Below, in pieces: positions 39,979-48,226 of a stretch of 64,000 nt of DNA (its first letter is position 1; each line of letters starts with the position of its first letter). The stretch comes from Rhizobium sp. R711 (GTDB taxonomy: Bacteria; Pseudomonadota; Alphaproteobacteria; Rhizobiales; Rhizobiaceae): the NCBI RefSeq assembly GCF_002211365.1, contig NZ_LOKZ01000012.1:124001-188000 (forward strand), read 5' to 3'. The position numbers and the translations under genes are program-made. The notes below the pieces were generated by a model that worked only from the letters and a program-made list of their open reading frames with translations, did no database searches and was not told the origin of the DNA.

Positions 39979-41531
39979 TGTCCGGCAGTCCGTTTCGATT
40001 GGGCATAGAGGAGAAGGGTGAGCGGCAGCGATAGCACGACCATCATGAATGCGTAAGGCGCCGCTGCCACGTAGTCGATCTCGCTGGTCAGCGACCAGAA
40101 CTTCGTCGCAAGCGTTTCCACTCCATTCGGCGCCAGCATCAACGTCGCGGTGAGTTCGTTGGTGATGCCGAGACCAACAAGCGCGACGCTGGCCGCCGCA
40201 CCCGGCGCGGCCAGCCGCATGGTGATCTGCCTCACTGCCTGGGCGGGCGTGCGGCCAAGGCCCATTGCGGCACGCTCCAGCTCCACCGGCGCCTGCGCGA
40301 TACTGGCGCGCAGGCCCACCATGGCACGCGGCAGAAACAGCAGGATGTAGGCAGCAACAAGGGTCGCAAAGGTCTGATAGAGGGGCAGAACGAGACGGAC
40401 CGTAATCGTCACCAGCGCCAATGCGACAACTACGCCCGGCAACGAGCCCACATAGTAGTGGCAAGCCTCGAGCAGGCGCTGCAGCCGTCCCGGCGCGCGG
40501 ACGGAAAGCCAAGCCATTGGCGCGGCAGCAATCGTCGCAAGCACGCCGCCGGCAAGCGCGAGAACGATAGTTTGCACAAACGCATTGCCGACCGCGTCGA
40601 CGCGCCAGACCCCGAGCCCACCGAGATAGAGCCATCGCACCAGCGTCACCAAGGGAACGCCGAGCGTCAAAGCCGCGAGACCCACCTGAAGTACGATCGC
40701 CGGCACTATGAACCAGCCAAGCCGACGGCGATCCGCCGGCCGCGCCGAGCCGGATCCGACACGGGCATATCGCTCGTTGCCGCGCAGCAGGATTTCCAAG
40801 CCGAGCAGAAACAGGCAGCAGCCGACAAGAACACCACCCAGCATGTTGGCAGCCGGGCTATTGTAGGCGGATTGGAACTGATCGACGATCGCCGTTGCGA
40901 AGGTGTCGAAACGGATCATCACGAAGAGACCGTACTCCGACAGCAGATGCAGCGCGATCAGCAGCGAACCACCGCAGATGGCGAAGCGCAATTGTGGCAG
41001 GATGGTGCGGAAGAACAAACGCCAAGGCCCGAGGCCAAGGGAAGAAGCGGCGTCCTCAATCGCGGGGTCAAGCCGGCGCAGGGCAGCGGCGACCGGCAGA
41101 TAGAGAAACGGGAAGTACGCAAGCACGGAAACGAAGACGCCGCTCTGCAGCCCGCGCATGCCGGGGGCGAGGCTGATCCACGCGTAGCTATGGACGAAGG
41201 CCGGCACCGCGAGCGGCGCAACCGCCAGCCACGACCACAGCCGCGCGAAGGGTATATCCGTCCGCTCGACCAGCCAGGCCAGTGTCACGGCAAGAGCGAT
41301 CGACAGTGGAATGGTAAATGCTTCCAGCAGCACCGTGTTGACGAGCAGCTCGCCAACGCGCGCGCGGAACACCAATTCCTTGACGGTCTGCCAACCGACA
41401 TCGAAGGTTATCCAGCCTATGAAACCGAGCGGCACCAGACTGAACAGCGCCACAACGGAGGCAAAAAAGATGACGGCAGCGTGGGGCAGACGTGCACGCA
41501 GCCGATCTATTCCCGCCACCGACCGCGCCAT
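39975..41531 (-). CDS. fbpB: Iron(III) ABC transporter permease (fused two-domain)
   Basis: The 518-residue permease has two homologous halves, each with about six helices and an EAA motif ([22 protein letters not shown] and [20 protein letters not shown]). This is the FbpB/SfuB arrangement for Fe3+ import. I start at MARSVAG, which has AAAGG before it; an upstream TTG start would add 15 residues. A strong hairpin separates it from fbpA. Confidence 0.9.
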
Positions 41532-41593
41532 CGGCCTTTCATGACCGGGAACAAGCAATCTGTTGTCCTGCAGCAAGGCCGCGCCTTCATACG

Positions 41594-41632
41594 CTGAAAA
41601 AGGAAGGCAACCGCCTATGATAGGCGGTTGCC
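41594..41632 (-). terminator. Hairpin with T-run between fbpA and fbpB
   Basis: A perfect 12-bp GGCAACCGCCTA/TAGGCGGTTGCC stem with a three-base loop, followed on the minus strand by TTCCTTTTTC. It lies between the binding-protein and permease genes, so it probably acts as a partial terminator that keeps FbpA in excess. Confidence 0.75.
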
Positions 41633-41705
41633 GATTTCGTCATGCCCTACGTTTTTCTTGAGCCAAAAGCAACAGTTTTGACCCGCAGGGCCTCTGACAG
41701 AAAGA

Positions 41706-42734
41706 CTAGATGATGCCAGCGGCTGTCATCAATTCCGTCACCTTCTTGCTGTTCAGCTTGGCCGCATCGACCTTCGGTGCATTGAGGTCAGCCAGCGGAA
41801 CGAGCTTGTCATTCGATGCCGCATCCTTGCCGATGGCATATTCATAGGACGTGCCGTTCTTAAGGATGTCCTGGCCGGGCTTGCCGGTAACGAACTTCAG
41901 GAAGGCCTGAGCTTCCTTGGCATGCTGGCTCGACTTCAGAACGCCGCCGCCGGAGATGCTGACGAAAGCACCCGGATCCTGATTCTTGAAGTAGTGCAGG
42001 GCAACGTTCTTGCTGTTTTCACCAGTCTTCGCCTGATCGCCGAACCAGTAATAGTGATAGATGACCGCGCCCTCGACTTCGCCGGCGTTGACCGCCTTCA
42101 TCGCGACGCTATTGCCCTTGTAGGGCGTGGAGTTTTCCTTGAGCGCCTTGAGCCAAGCCGTCGTTGCTTCCTCACCCTTGAGTTCGAGCAAAGCGCTGAC
42201 AATCGCCTGGAAGTCAGCGCCCGCCGGCGAAGCGCCCCAACGACCCTTCCAGGCCGGATCCGCGAGGTCGAGCAGCGACTTCGGCAACTTGTCCTCAGTC
42301 AGCTTCGTCTTGTCATAAGCAAAAACCGTTGAACGAGCAGCAATGCCGGTCCACATGCCGTCAGACGGGCGATACTGCTCGGGGACCTGAGCCAGCGTTT
42401 CCTTGTCGACCGGCGCAAAGAGGCCAGCTGCATCGACCAGCGTCATGGCTGGAGAGTTCTCCGTCAGGAAAACGTCGGCCGGCGACGCATCACCTTCCTG
42501 AACGATCTGATTGGCGAGCTGCATGTCGCCGCCTTGGCGCATCGTTACCTTGATGCCGGTTGCCTTTGTGAAGGCATCGATCCACTCGCGCCCAAGGCTC
42601 TCATGCTGAGCATTGTAGACGACAATGCCTTCAGATTCCTGCGCCAGAGCGGTGCCAGTGGCGAGCGAAGTTGCGGCAACGAGCGAAGCGGCAAACGCCA
42701 GCGCGCCGGAAAGGCGGTTAAGGGAAGTTTTCAT
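41706..42734 (-). CDS. fbpA: Fe(III) ABC transporter periplasmic binding protein
   Basis: The 342-residue precursor has a Sec signal peptide (LAFAASLVAATSLATGTALAQ) followed by a type II periplasmic binding fold: VVYNAQHESLGREWIDAFTK, DVFLTENSPAM, and VIYHYYWFGDQA with the adjacent Tyr pair of transferrin-like Fe binders. Start at MKTSLNR after GGAGGGCTTC. Two TGA-N9-TCA boxes upstream point to RirA control by iron. It is the first gene of the operon. Confidence 0.9.
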   Translation of the reverse strand: MKTSLNRLSGALAFAASLVAATSLATGTALAQESEGIVVYNAQHESLGREWIDAFTKATGIKVTMRQGGDMQLANQIVQEGDASPADVFLTENSPAMTLVDAAGLFAPVDKETLAQVPEQYRPSDGMWTGIAARSTVFAYDKTKLTEDKLPKSLLDLADPAWKGRWGASPAGADFQAIVSALLELKGEEATTAWLKALKENSTPYKGNSVAMKAVNAGEVEGAVIYHYYWFGDQAKTGENSKNVALHYFKNQDPGAFVSISGGGVLKSSQHAKEAQAFLKFVTGKPGQDILKNGTSYEYAIGKDAASNDKLVPLADLNAPKVDAAKLNSKKVTELMTAAGII

Positions 42735-42793
42735 GAAGCCCTCCATGGTGTTTCACCCGAGATCCCGGGATGTTGGAGCCCGTATATTTTTGT

Positions 42794-42808
42794 TGATTTG
42801 GTATTTCA
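42794..42808. promoter_or_regulatory. RirA-type iron box (IRO), promoter-proximal
   Basis: TGATTTGGTATTTCA fits TGA-N9-TCA and lies about 60 bases upstream of the fbpA ATG. RirA is known to repress iron-uptake genes at such sites in rhizobia when iron is plentiful. Confidence 0.6.
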
Positions 42809-42841
42809 AGTTTTAGTGACGGCACAAGCATCACAAATACT

Positions 42842-42856
42842 TGAAACAGTTCATCA
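42842..42856. promoter_or_regulatory. RirA-type iron box (IRO), distal
   Basis: TGAAACAGTTCATCA fits TGA-N9-TCA, 33 bases further upstream than the first box. Its flanks (TTGA...TCAA) also match the first box. Confidence 0.55.
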
Positions 42857-42870
42857 ACATTAGAATCGTT

Positions 42871-43860
42871 CTAGAGCGCGCAGATCGCGGCAATGACCTC
42901 GTCTTCCACGTCAATGCCGTGTTCCAGGGCCTGCTGCCGTGCCGTTTGACCCCGACGCCCGGGAAGCCGGACGCCGGGGTCTGACGAGATCTCGTCTACA
43001 AGTGCGGCCAATCGTTCGGCCACACCACTTCCACCGCTGGCGGTCGGGTTGATGACAACAAGCATCTGCCCGAGGCCGGGTGCCGAACCCTTATCGTCGA
43101 AAAGCGAGGAGGACTCGAAGGAGAAATTGGCCCCTGTCAGCGCGCCGGCAAGGAATTCGACCATCATCGCCAACGCGGCACCCTTGGCTTCTCCCGATGG
43201 TGCCATCGTCCCCTCGAGTGCCGCAGCCGCATCCGTCGTCGGCTGGCCATTTCGGTCAAAAGCCCAATCCGCAGGAATAGCGACACCCTTTTGGCGTGCT
43301 GCCATCACCTTGCCACGGGCAACGCGCGAAAGCGCGAGATCAATGACGAGGGGGTCGGCTGCCGGGATCGGCGCGGCGAACGCGATCGGATTCGTTCCAA
43401 AGACGGGCTTGCGCCCACCCCAGGCGGCCATGGACGCGGTGGCATTGGCAACCATCAGAGCGACAAACCCCATTTCCGCAAACCGCTCGACGGTCAAGGC
43501 GAGGACGCCGGCGTGGTGGGAACGATGAACCGCCGCTAAAGCGATGCCCTGCTGCCCGACAATCTCCGGGAGAATCGAGGCTACGAGATCGAAGGCCGGA
43601 TAGGCGTAGCCGTGGCAGGCGTCGATCCGCACGACCGCGGGAAACAGCCTTTCGAGCCGCGGCTTGGCAAATCCGTCGACTTTGCCCGCCTTGGCCTGCT
43701 TCGCGTAAGCCTCGACGCGGCGCAGGCCATGGCCGCCTTGTCCGGCCGCCTCGGCGGCAACGAGAGCCCTGGCAACCGATCGCGCATTGGCCTCGTCCAC
43801 ACGATTGCGCGTCAAGGCTTCGATAACCAGCGTTTCCGCCGCAGCTAGGGTGAAATGCAT
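42871..43860 (-). CDS. Ldh-family oxidoreductase, probable 1-piperideine-2-carboxylate reductase-like
   Basis: A 329-residue member of the malate/lactate (Ldh) family, with GQGGHGLRRVEAYA, VHRSHHAGVLALTVE holding the catalytic His, and AWGGRKPVFGTNPIAFAAP. The last block is typical of DpkA-type reductases for cyclic imino acids. It follows an antiquitin-like ALDH and a pipecolate-oxidase-like flavoprotein, which supports a D-lysine/pipecolate route. A terminator between ALDH and this gene suggests its own or reduced expression. Confidence 0.87.
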   Translation of the reverse strand: MHFTLAAAETLVIEALTRNRVDEANARSVARALVAAEAAGQGGHGLRRVEAYAKQAKAGKVDGFAKPRLERLFPAVVRIDACHGYAYPAFDLVASILPEIVGQQGIALAAVHRSHHAGVLALTVERFAEMGFVALMVANATASMAAWGGRKPVFGTNPIAFAAPIPAADPLVIDLALSRVARGKVMAARQKGVAIPADWAFDRNGQPTTDAAAALEGTMAPSGEAKGAALAMMVEFLAGALTGANFSFESSSLFDDKGSAPGLGQMLVVINPTASGGSGVAERLAALVDEISSDPGVRLPGRRGQTARQQALEHGIDVEDEVIAAICAL

Positions 43861-43870
43861 GGCGACCTGC

Positions 43871-43909
43871 AGAAAAGAAAAGGGGTGATGACGTGTTATG
43901 TCATCACCC
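43871..43909 (-). terminator. Rho-independent terminator downstream of the aldehyde dehydrogenase
   Basis: The minus strand has a GGGTGATGAC/GTCATCACCC stem with a seven-base loop, followed by CTTTTCTTTT. It stands between the ALDH and Ldh-family genes. Confidence 0.85.
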
Positions 43910-43933
43910 GTTCGGCTGCAATGCAGGCAATGA

Positions 43934-45472
43934 TCATTCGACGTCGAACTTTACGCCCTGCGCAAGCGGCAGTGTCTTGCCGTAATTGACTGTGTTCGTC
44001 GCCCTGCGCATATAGGCCTTCCAGGCATCCGAGCCGGACTCGCGGCCACCGCCGGTTTCCTTCTCGCCGCCGAACGCACCACCGATTTCGGCTCCCGACG
44101 GACCGAGGTTGACGTTGGCAATGCCACAATCGGAACCGCGCGCCGAAACAAAGGTTTCAGCCTCACGCATATCATTCGTGAAGATCGAAGAAGAAAGCCC
44201 CTGCGGCACCGCGTTATGGAGCTCCAACGCCTGATCGAAATCCGTGTACTTCATCACGTAGAGAATTGGCGCAAATGTCTCATGCTCGACAGGACCGCTC
44301 TGTGCGGGCATTTCAACGAGCGCCGGACGGACATAGAAAGCGTCTCCGGCACCGTTTTCGACGCGCTCGCCACCGGTAACCTTGCCGCCGGCGGCCCTCG
44401 CTTGCTCGAGAGCCGACTGCATGTTCGTAAAGGCATGCTTGTCGATGAGAGGCCCGACAAGCGTCCCCGTTTCCAGCGGGTTGCCGATCGAAACCGAGCC
44501 ATAGGCCTTCTGCAGGCGCGGAACGAGCTTGTCGTAGACGCTCTCGTGAACGAACAGGCGGCGCAGCGTCGTGCAGCGCTGACCGGCGGTCCCCATGGCG
44601 GAAAAGGCAACGCCACGCAGCGTCAGGTCAAGATCGGCCGTCGGGCAGATGATCGCGGCATTGTTGCCGCCGAGTTCGAGGATCGATCGCGCAAAGCGCT
44701 GTGACAGGCGGGGACCGACAACGCGGCCCATGGCCGTCGACCCCGTCGCCGAGACCAGCGGCACCTTGGGATGGTCGACAAGCACTTCCCCGACATCGCG
44801 TCCACCGATGAGCAACGTCGAAAGGTTCGCAGGCGCGGCCCCGCCTTCGGCGACAAACCGCTTCAATGCCTTCTCAAACAGCGCCTGAACGGCAAGCGCC
44901 GTCAGCGGCGTCTTCTCCGAAGGCTTCCACACTGTTGAGTTACCGCAAACCAGCGCCAAGGCAGCATTCCACGACCAGACAGCGACCGGAAAATTGAAGG
45001 CAGAGATAATGCCGACGACGCCCAGCGGGTGCCAGCTTTCCATCATCCGGTGCTCGGAGCGCTCCGTTGCAATGGTAAGACCATAGAGCTGGCGCGACAG
45101 GCCGACGGCAAAGTCGCAGATGTCGATCATTTCCTGGACTTCGCCGAGCCCCTCGGAGGTGATCTTGCCAACCTCGATCGAGACGAGCCGGCCGAGAGCG
45201 GCTTTTGCCGCGCGGAGCTCTTCGCCGAGCAGGCGCACGAGTTCGCCGCGCTTCGGAGCCGGAACGGCCCGCCACTCGAGGAATGCCTTGTGCGCCGCCT
45301 CGATGGCGTCCTTTGCTTCTGAGGCAGAGTGCTCCTTCAGTGCACCGATCTCCTTACCGGTGACTGGAGAGGTAACGCGAAGCGTGCCGCCGATATAGCG
45401 GTCGGCGCTGACGCCCAGTTCCGTGAGCAGTTTTTTCGTCTCGGCGGCGAGATCAAGTGCAGAAATGGTCAT
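43934..45472 (-). CDS. Aldehyde dehydrogenase, ALDH7 (antiquitin/AmaB) type
   Basis: This 512-residue NAD-dependent enzyme has FNFPVAVWSWNAALALVCGN, the catalytic Glu in LELGGNNAAI and the catalytic Cys in GTAGQRCTTLRRLFVH. The latter is characteristic of antiquitin and of bacterial 2-aminoadipate semialdehyde dehydrogenase (AmaB). It would oxidise 2-aminoadipate 6-semialdehyde to 2-aminoadipate in lysine breakdown. It lies 16 bases after the flavoprotein oxidase gene, in one operon. Confidence 0.92.
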   Translation of the reverse strand: MTISALDLAAETKKLLTELGVSADRYIGGTLRVTSPVTGKEIGALKEHSASEAKDAIEAAHKAFLEWRAVPAPKRGELVRLLGEELRAAKAALGRLVSIEVGKITSEGLGEVQEMIDICDFAVGLSRQLYGLTIATERSEHRMMESWHPLGVVGIISAFNFPVAVWSWNAALALVCGNSTVWKPSEKTPLTALAVQALFEKALKRFVAEGGAAPANLSTLLIGGRDVGEVLVDHPKVPLVSATGSTAMGRVVGPRLSQRFARSILELGGNNAAIICPTADLDLTLRGVAFSAMGTAGQRCTTLRRLFVHESVYDKLVPRLQKAYGSVSIGNPLETGTLVGPLIDKHAFTNMQSALEQARAAGGKVTGGERVENGAGDAFYVRPALVEMPAQSGPVEHETFAPILYVMKYTDFDQALELHNAVPQGLSSSIFTNDMREAETFVSARGSDCGIANVNLGPSGAEIGGAFGGEKETGGGRESGSDAWKAYMRRATNTVNYGKTLPLAQGVKFDVE

Positions 45473-45488
45473 GGTTCAACCTCGGTTC

Positions 45489-46787
45489 TCAAAAGCGGGC
45501 GTCGGCGAAATGGGCGACTTGGGCACCGGCTTCGTACCACATTTCCTTCAAGGCGCGGAAGCTCGGCTCGGACGGCGCGGTAAGCGGTAGTGGCAGGTCC
45601 GCTTCCGTCGTCTGCCCCAGGATAAGCTGGGCAAGCGTGCGGCCGAAAACGGTGCCCGGCGCGATCCCGCGACCATTATAGCCGGAGAAGCCAACGACAT
45701 TCGGCGCGAACCTGTGGAAGCGCGGCAGCGCATTGTCGGTCATCCCGATCTTGCCATACCACTCGCATTCGAACTCGACATCGCCAAGCTGCGGAAAGAG
45801 CTTCTTCAAAGAGCGTTTGGCCCAGGCCGTGTGGATGCCAAGCCCAGTATTGCGTAAAGCGCCGACACTGCCGAACACCAGGCGCCCGGCCTGGTCCATG
45901 CGATAGGAGGAGAGGATTTCCTTCGTGTCCCAAACTCCTTCGCGCCCGGCAAGGATCGAGCGGCGCAAATTGTCGCCAAGTGGCCGGGTCGCAAGATTGA
46001 AATAGGGCAGGTGGACCTGCTCGTTGCGCACCGCTTCCCAGGGACCCGTGCTGTATGCATCAGTCGCCACGATGATCCAGTCAGCCGTCACCTCGCCCTT
46101 TGCGGTCCTCACGGTCCAGCGGTTGCCTTTCGGCTCGGTCGCTATCACGGGGCTCGAAGTATGGATTGAAACGCCGGCCTTGACCGCCGCATGCGCAAGG
46201 CCGCGGGCATAGGCGAGCGGCTGCAGCGTGCCGGCGCGCATATCTAGCAATGAGCCCGTATAGGCACTGCTGCCAACACGCTTGGCCGTCTCCGCCGCGT
46301 CGAGCAACGTCACAGGCGCTCCGCGCGCCGCCCACTGCTGCACGCGATCTTCGATCTCCTTCAGTCCACTCGCGCCGACAGCGACGTGAAGCGTTCCGTT
46401 CCGTTCGAGTTCACAGGCAATGCCGTGTCTGTCGATCAACTCCATCACGAGCTTTGGTGCATTGCCCAACAGGTCGAGCAACCGTTCGCCGTAGACCGGG
46501 CCGAGAACGCCCGGGAGGTCGTCCGGCATGACCCACATGCCGGCATTGATGAGGCCAACGTTGCGGCCCGCTCCGCCGAACCCGATCTCCTTGGCGTCAA
46601 GCAATACGACCTTCGAGCCCGCTTCCGCCAGATGGAGACTGGAGGAAAGTCCGGTATAGCCGCCCCCCACAACAACGACGTCGGCGCTCACGGCGCCAGC
46701 CAGCGACGGTGTCACAGGTGGCTGGGGAGCGGTTTTTTCCCAGAGGCCGTGGGAACGGGGATCGTTCAGCATTCGATCAAAATCCAT
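45489..46787 (-). CDS. FAD-dependent oxidoreductase (DAO family), probable pipecolate oxidase-like AmaA
   Basis: The protein of 432 residues has an FAD fold VVVVGGGYTGLSSSLHLAEAG at about residues 36-56, then GFGGAGRNVGLINAG and a C-terminal GFSGYNGRGIAPGTVFGR. This layout is that of PuuB/OoxB/AmaA oxidases. With the AmaB-like ALDH downstream, L-pipecolate or a related secondary amine is the likely substrate. It is divergent from a LysR gene across 205 bases. Confidence 0.9.
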   Translation of the reverse strand: MDFDRMLNDPRSHGLWEKTAPQPPVTPSLAGAVSADVVVVGGGYTGLSSSLHLAEAGSKVVLLDAKEIGFGGAGRNVGLINAGMWVMPDDLPGVLGPVYGERLLDLLGNAPKLVMELIDRHGIACELERNGTLHVAVGASGLKEIEDRVQQWAARGAPVTLLDAAETAKRVGSSAYTGSLLDMRAGTLQPLAYARGLAHAAVKAGVSIHTSSPVIATEPKGNRWTVRTAKGEVTADWIIVATDAYSTGPWEAVRNEQVHLPYFNLATRPLGDNLRRSILAGREGVWDTKEILSSYRMDQAGRLVFGSVGALRNTGLGIHTAWAKRSLKKLFPQLGDVEFECEWYGKIGMTDNALPRFHRFAPNVVGFSGYNGRGIAPGTVFGRTLAQLILGQTTEADLPLPLTAPSEPSFRALKEMWYEAGAQVAHFADARF

Positions 46788-46992
46788 CCATTAGGCAGGC
46801 AACATTCTAGCGCCGTGCGATTGCTTGTAAAACCGCTGATACAGGCTGCCGATCGCTGCCAGGAGCAGCAAACCCGGCCGGTCGATCGCATTCCAGTTCA
46901 TTCCGATTCCGTCAGATGGATTACTTTACAAATCCGGATAAGCCGTAAATATCGACATTTGCGAAATAGCTTATTCTGAAATGGAATGATGG

Positions 46993-47883
46993 ATGCTGCC
47001 ATCACGACGCTTTCTTCCGTCGACGTCCTTGCTTGTTGCCTTCGAGGCGGCATCTCGCACTGGTAGCGTGACGGCAGCCGCGCGCGAACTCGACCTCACG
47101 CAGAGCGCCGTCAGCCGCCAGATCAAGGCGCTGGAGGAGCAACTCGGCGTCGAACTGTTCGTGCGCGAGCGCCAGACCGTGCGACTGACGCTCGCCGGCG
47201 ACGGTTACGCCCGCGAAATACGCGAGGCACTGCGACGCATTTCAAGCGCGTCGCTGAACCTGCGCGCAAATCCGCATGGAGGTACGCTCAATCTGGCCAT
47301 TCTCCCCACCTTCGGGACGCGATGGTTGGCGCCCCGGCTGGGTAGCTTCCTCGCCGCCAATCCCGGGGTAACGATCAATCTCATCACCCGATTGTCACCC
47401 TTCGACTTCCGCCTCGATTCGATCGACGCGGCTATTCACTTCGGTCACGCGCATTGGCCTGGCGCGGAGCTGACGTTTCTCATGTCGGAGAAGACCGTCC
47501 CGGCCTGCAGCCCCGAGTTTTGCACCCGGCACGCGATCAACACTGCGCAGGATCTGCTCGAAGCTCCACTGCTGCACCTGACGACGCGCCCGGATGCATG
47601 GGAGCGGTGGTTCGCAGACAATGGTGTGAGCTTTCAAAGCGTCCACGGTATGCTCTTTGATCAGTTCGCGACAGTCGCCCAAGCGGCGGTGGCCGGTCTC
47701 GGCGTTGCGCTGCTACCGACTTTCCTTATTCAGGATGAGCTGAAACGTGGTGACCTGGTCGCAGCCATTGATCGCGAAACGGAAAGCAGTGAGCACTACT
47801 ATCTTGCCTATCCGCCGGAACGAGCCGATTACGCCCCGCTGGAGGCATTTCGCGCCTGGATCGTTCGTGAAGCCGCGATCTGA
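46993..47883 (+). CDS. LysR-family regulator (GcvA-like)
   Basis: The 296-residue protein has an N-terminal helix-turn-helix (SRTGSVTAAARELDLTQSAVSRQIKALEEQLG) and a periplasmic-binding-type effector domain. The absence of a T and presence of FVRERQTVRLTLAG is as in the GcvA subgroup. It is divergent from the amine oxidase operon, which it most likely controls. Confidence 0.92.
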   Translation: MLPSRRFLPSTSLLVAFEAASRTGSVTAAARELDLTQSAVSRQIKALEEQLGVELFVRERQTVRLTLAGDGYAREIREALRRISSASLNLRANPHGGTLNLAILPTFGTRWLAPRLGSFLAANPGVTINLITRLSPFDFRLDSIDAAIHFGHAHWPGAELTFLMSEKTVPACSPEFCTRHAINTAQDLLEAPLLHLTTRPDAWERWFADNGVSFQSVHGMLFDQFATVAQAAVAGLGVALLPTFLIQDELKRGDLVAAIDRETESSEHYYLAYPPERADYAPLEAFRAWIVREAAI

Positions 47884-47950
47884 AGCTTGCGCCGACAGGG
47901 CGCTTTCGAGCATTATGCGCCGAACCAGAATGTGATGCAGGAACCTCCCC

Positions 47951-48187
47951 ATGAAGCCAATTTTCGTTCAGCTCCAATGCGCGCCAGGCAAGACCTACGA
48001 AGTCGCCGATGCCATCTATCAGACCGAGCGCGTTTCGGAACTCTATTCGACGAGCGGCGATTATGACCTCCTGCTCAAGGTCTACATCGAAGAGGGGCAG
48101 GACATTGGCAAGTTCATAAACGATAACATCGCCAACATCCCCGGCATTGTGCGCTCGCTGACAACCCTGACCTTCAAGGCCTTCTGA
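47951..48187 (+). CDS. Stand-alone Lrp/AsnC ligand-binding (RAM) domain protein
   Basis: A 78-residue protein consisting only of the alpha/beta sandwich of Lrp effector domains (VQLQCAPGKTYEVADAIYQ, LYSTSGDYDLLLKVYIE, IPGIVRSLTTLTFKAF). No DNA-binding part. Such proteins may modulate Lrp or sense amino acids alone. It is in the same orientation as the LysR gene, 67 bases downstream, next to lysine-catabolism genes. Confidence 0.9.
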   Translation: MKPIFVQLQCAPGKTYEVADAIYQTERVSELYSTSGDYDLLLKVYIEEGQDIGKFINDNIANIPGIVRSLTTLTFKAF

Positions 48188-48226
48188 GCAGCCGTTTGAA
48201 ACGCCTTCCGGTCTCCCGCGAGGGCA

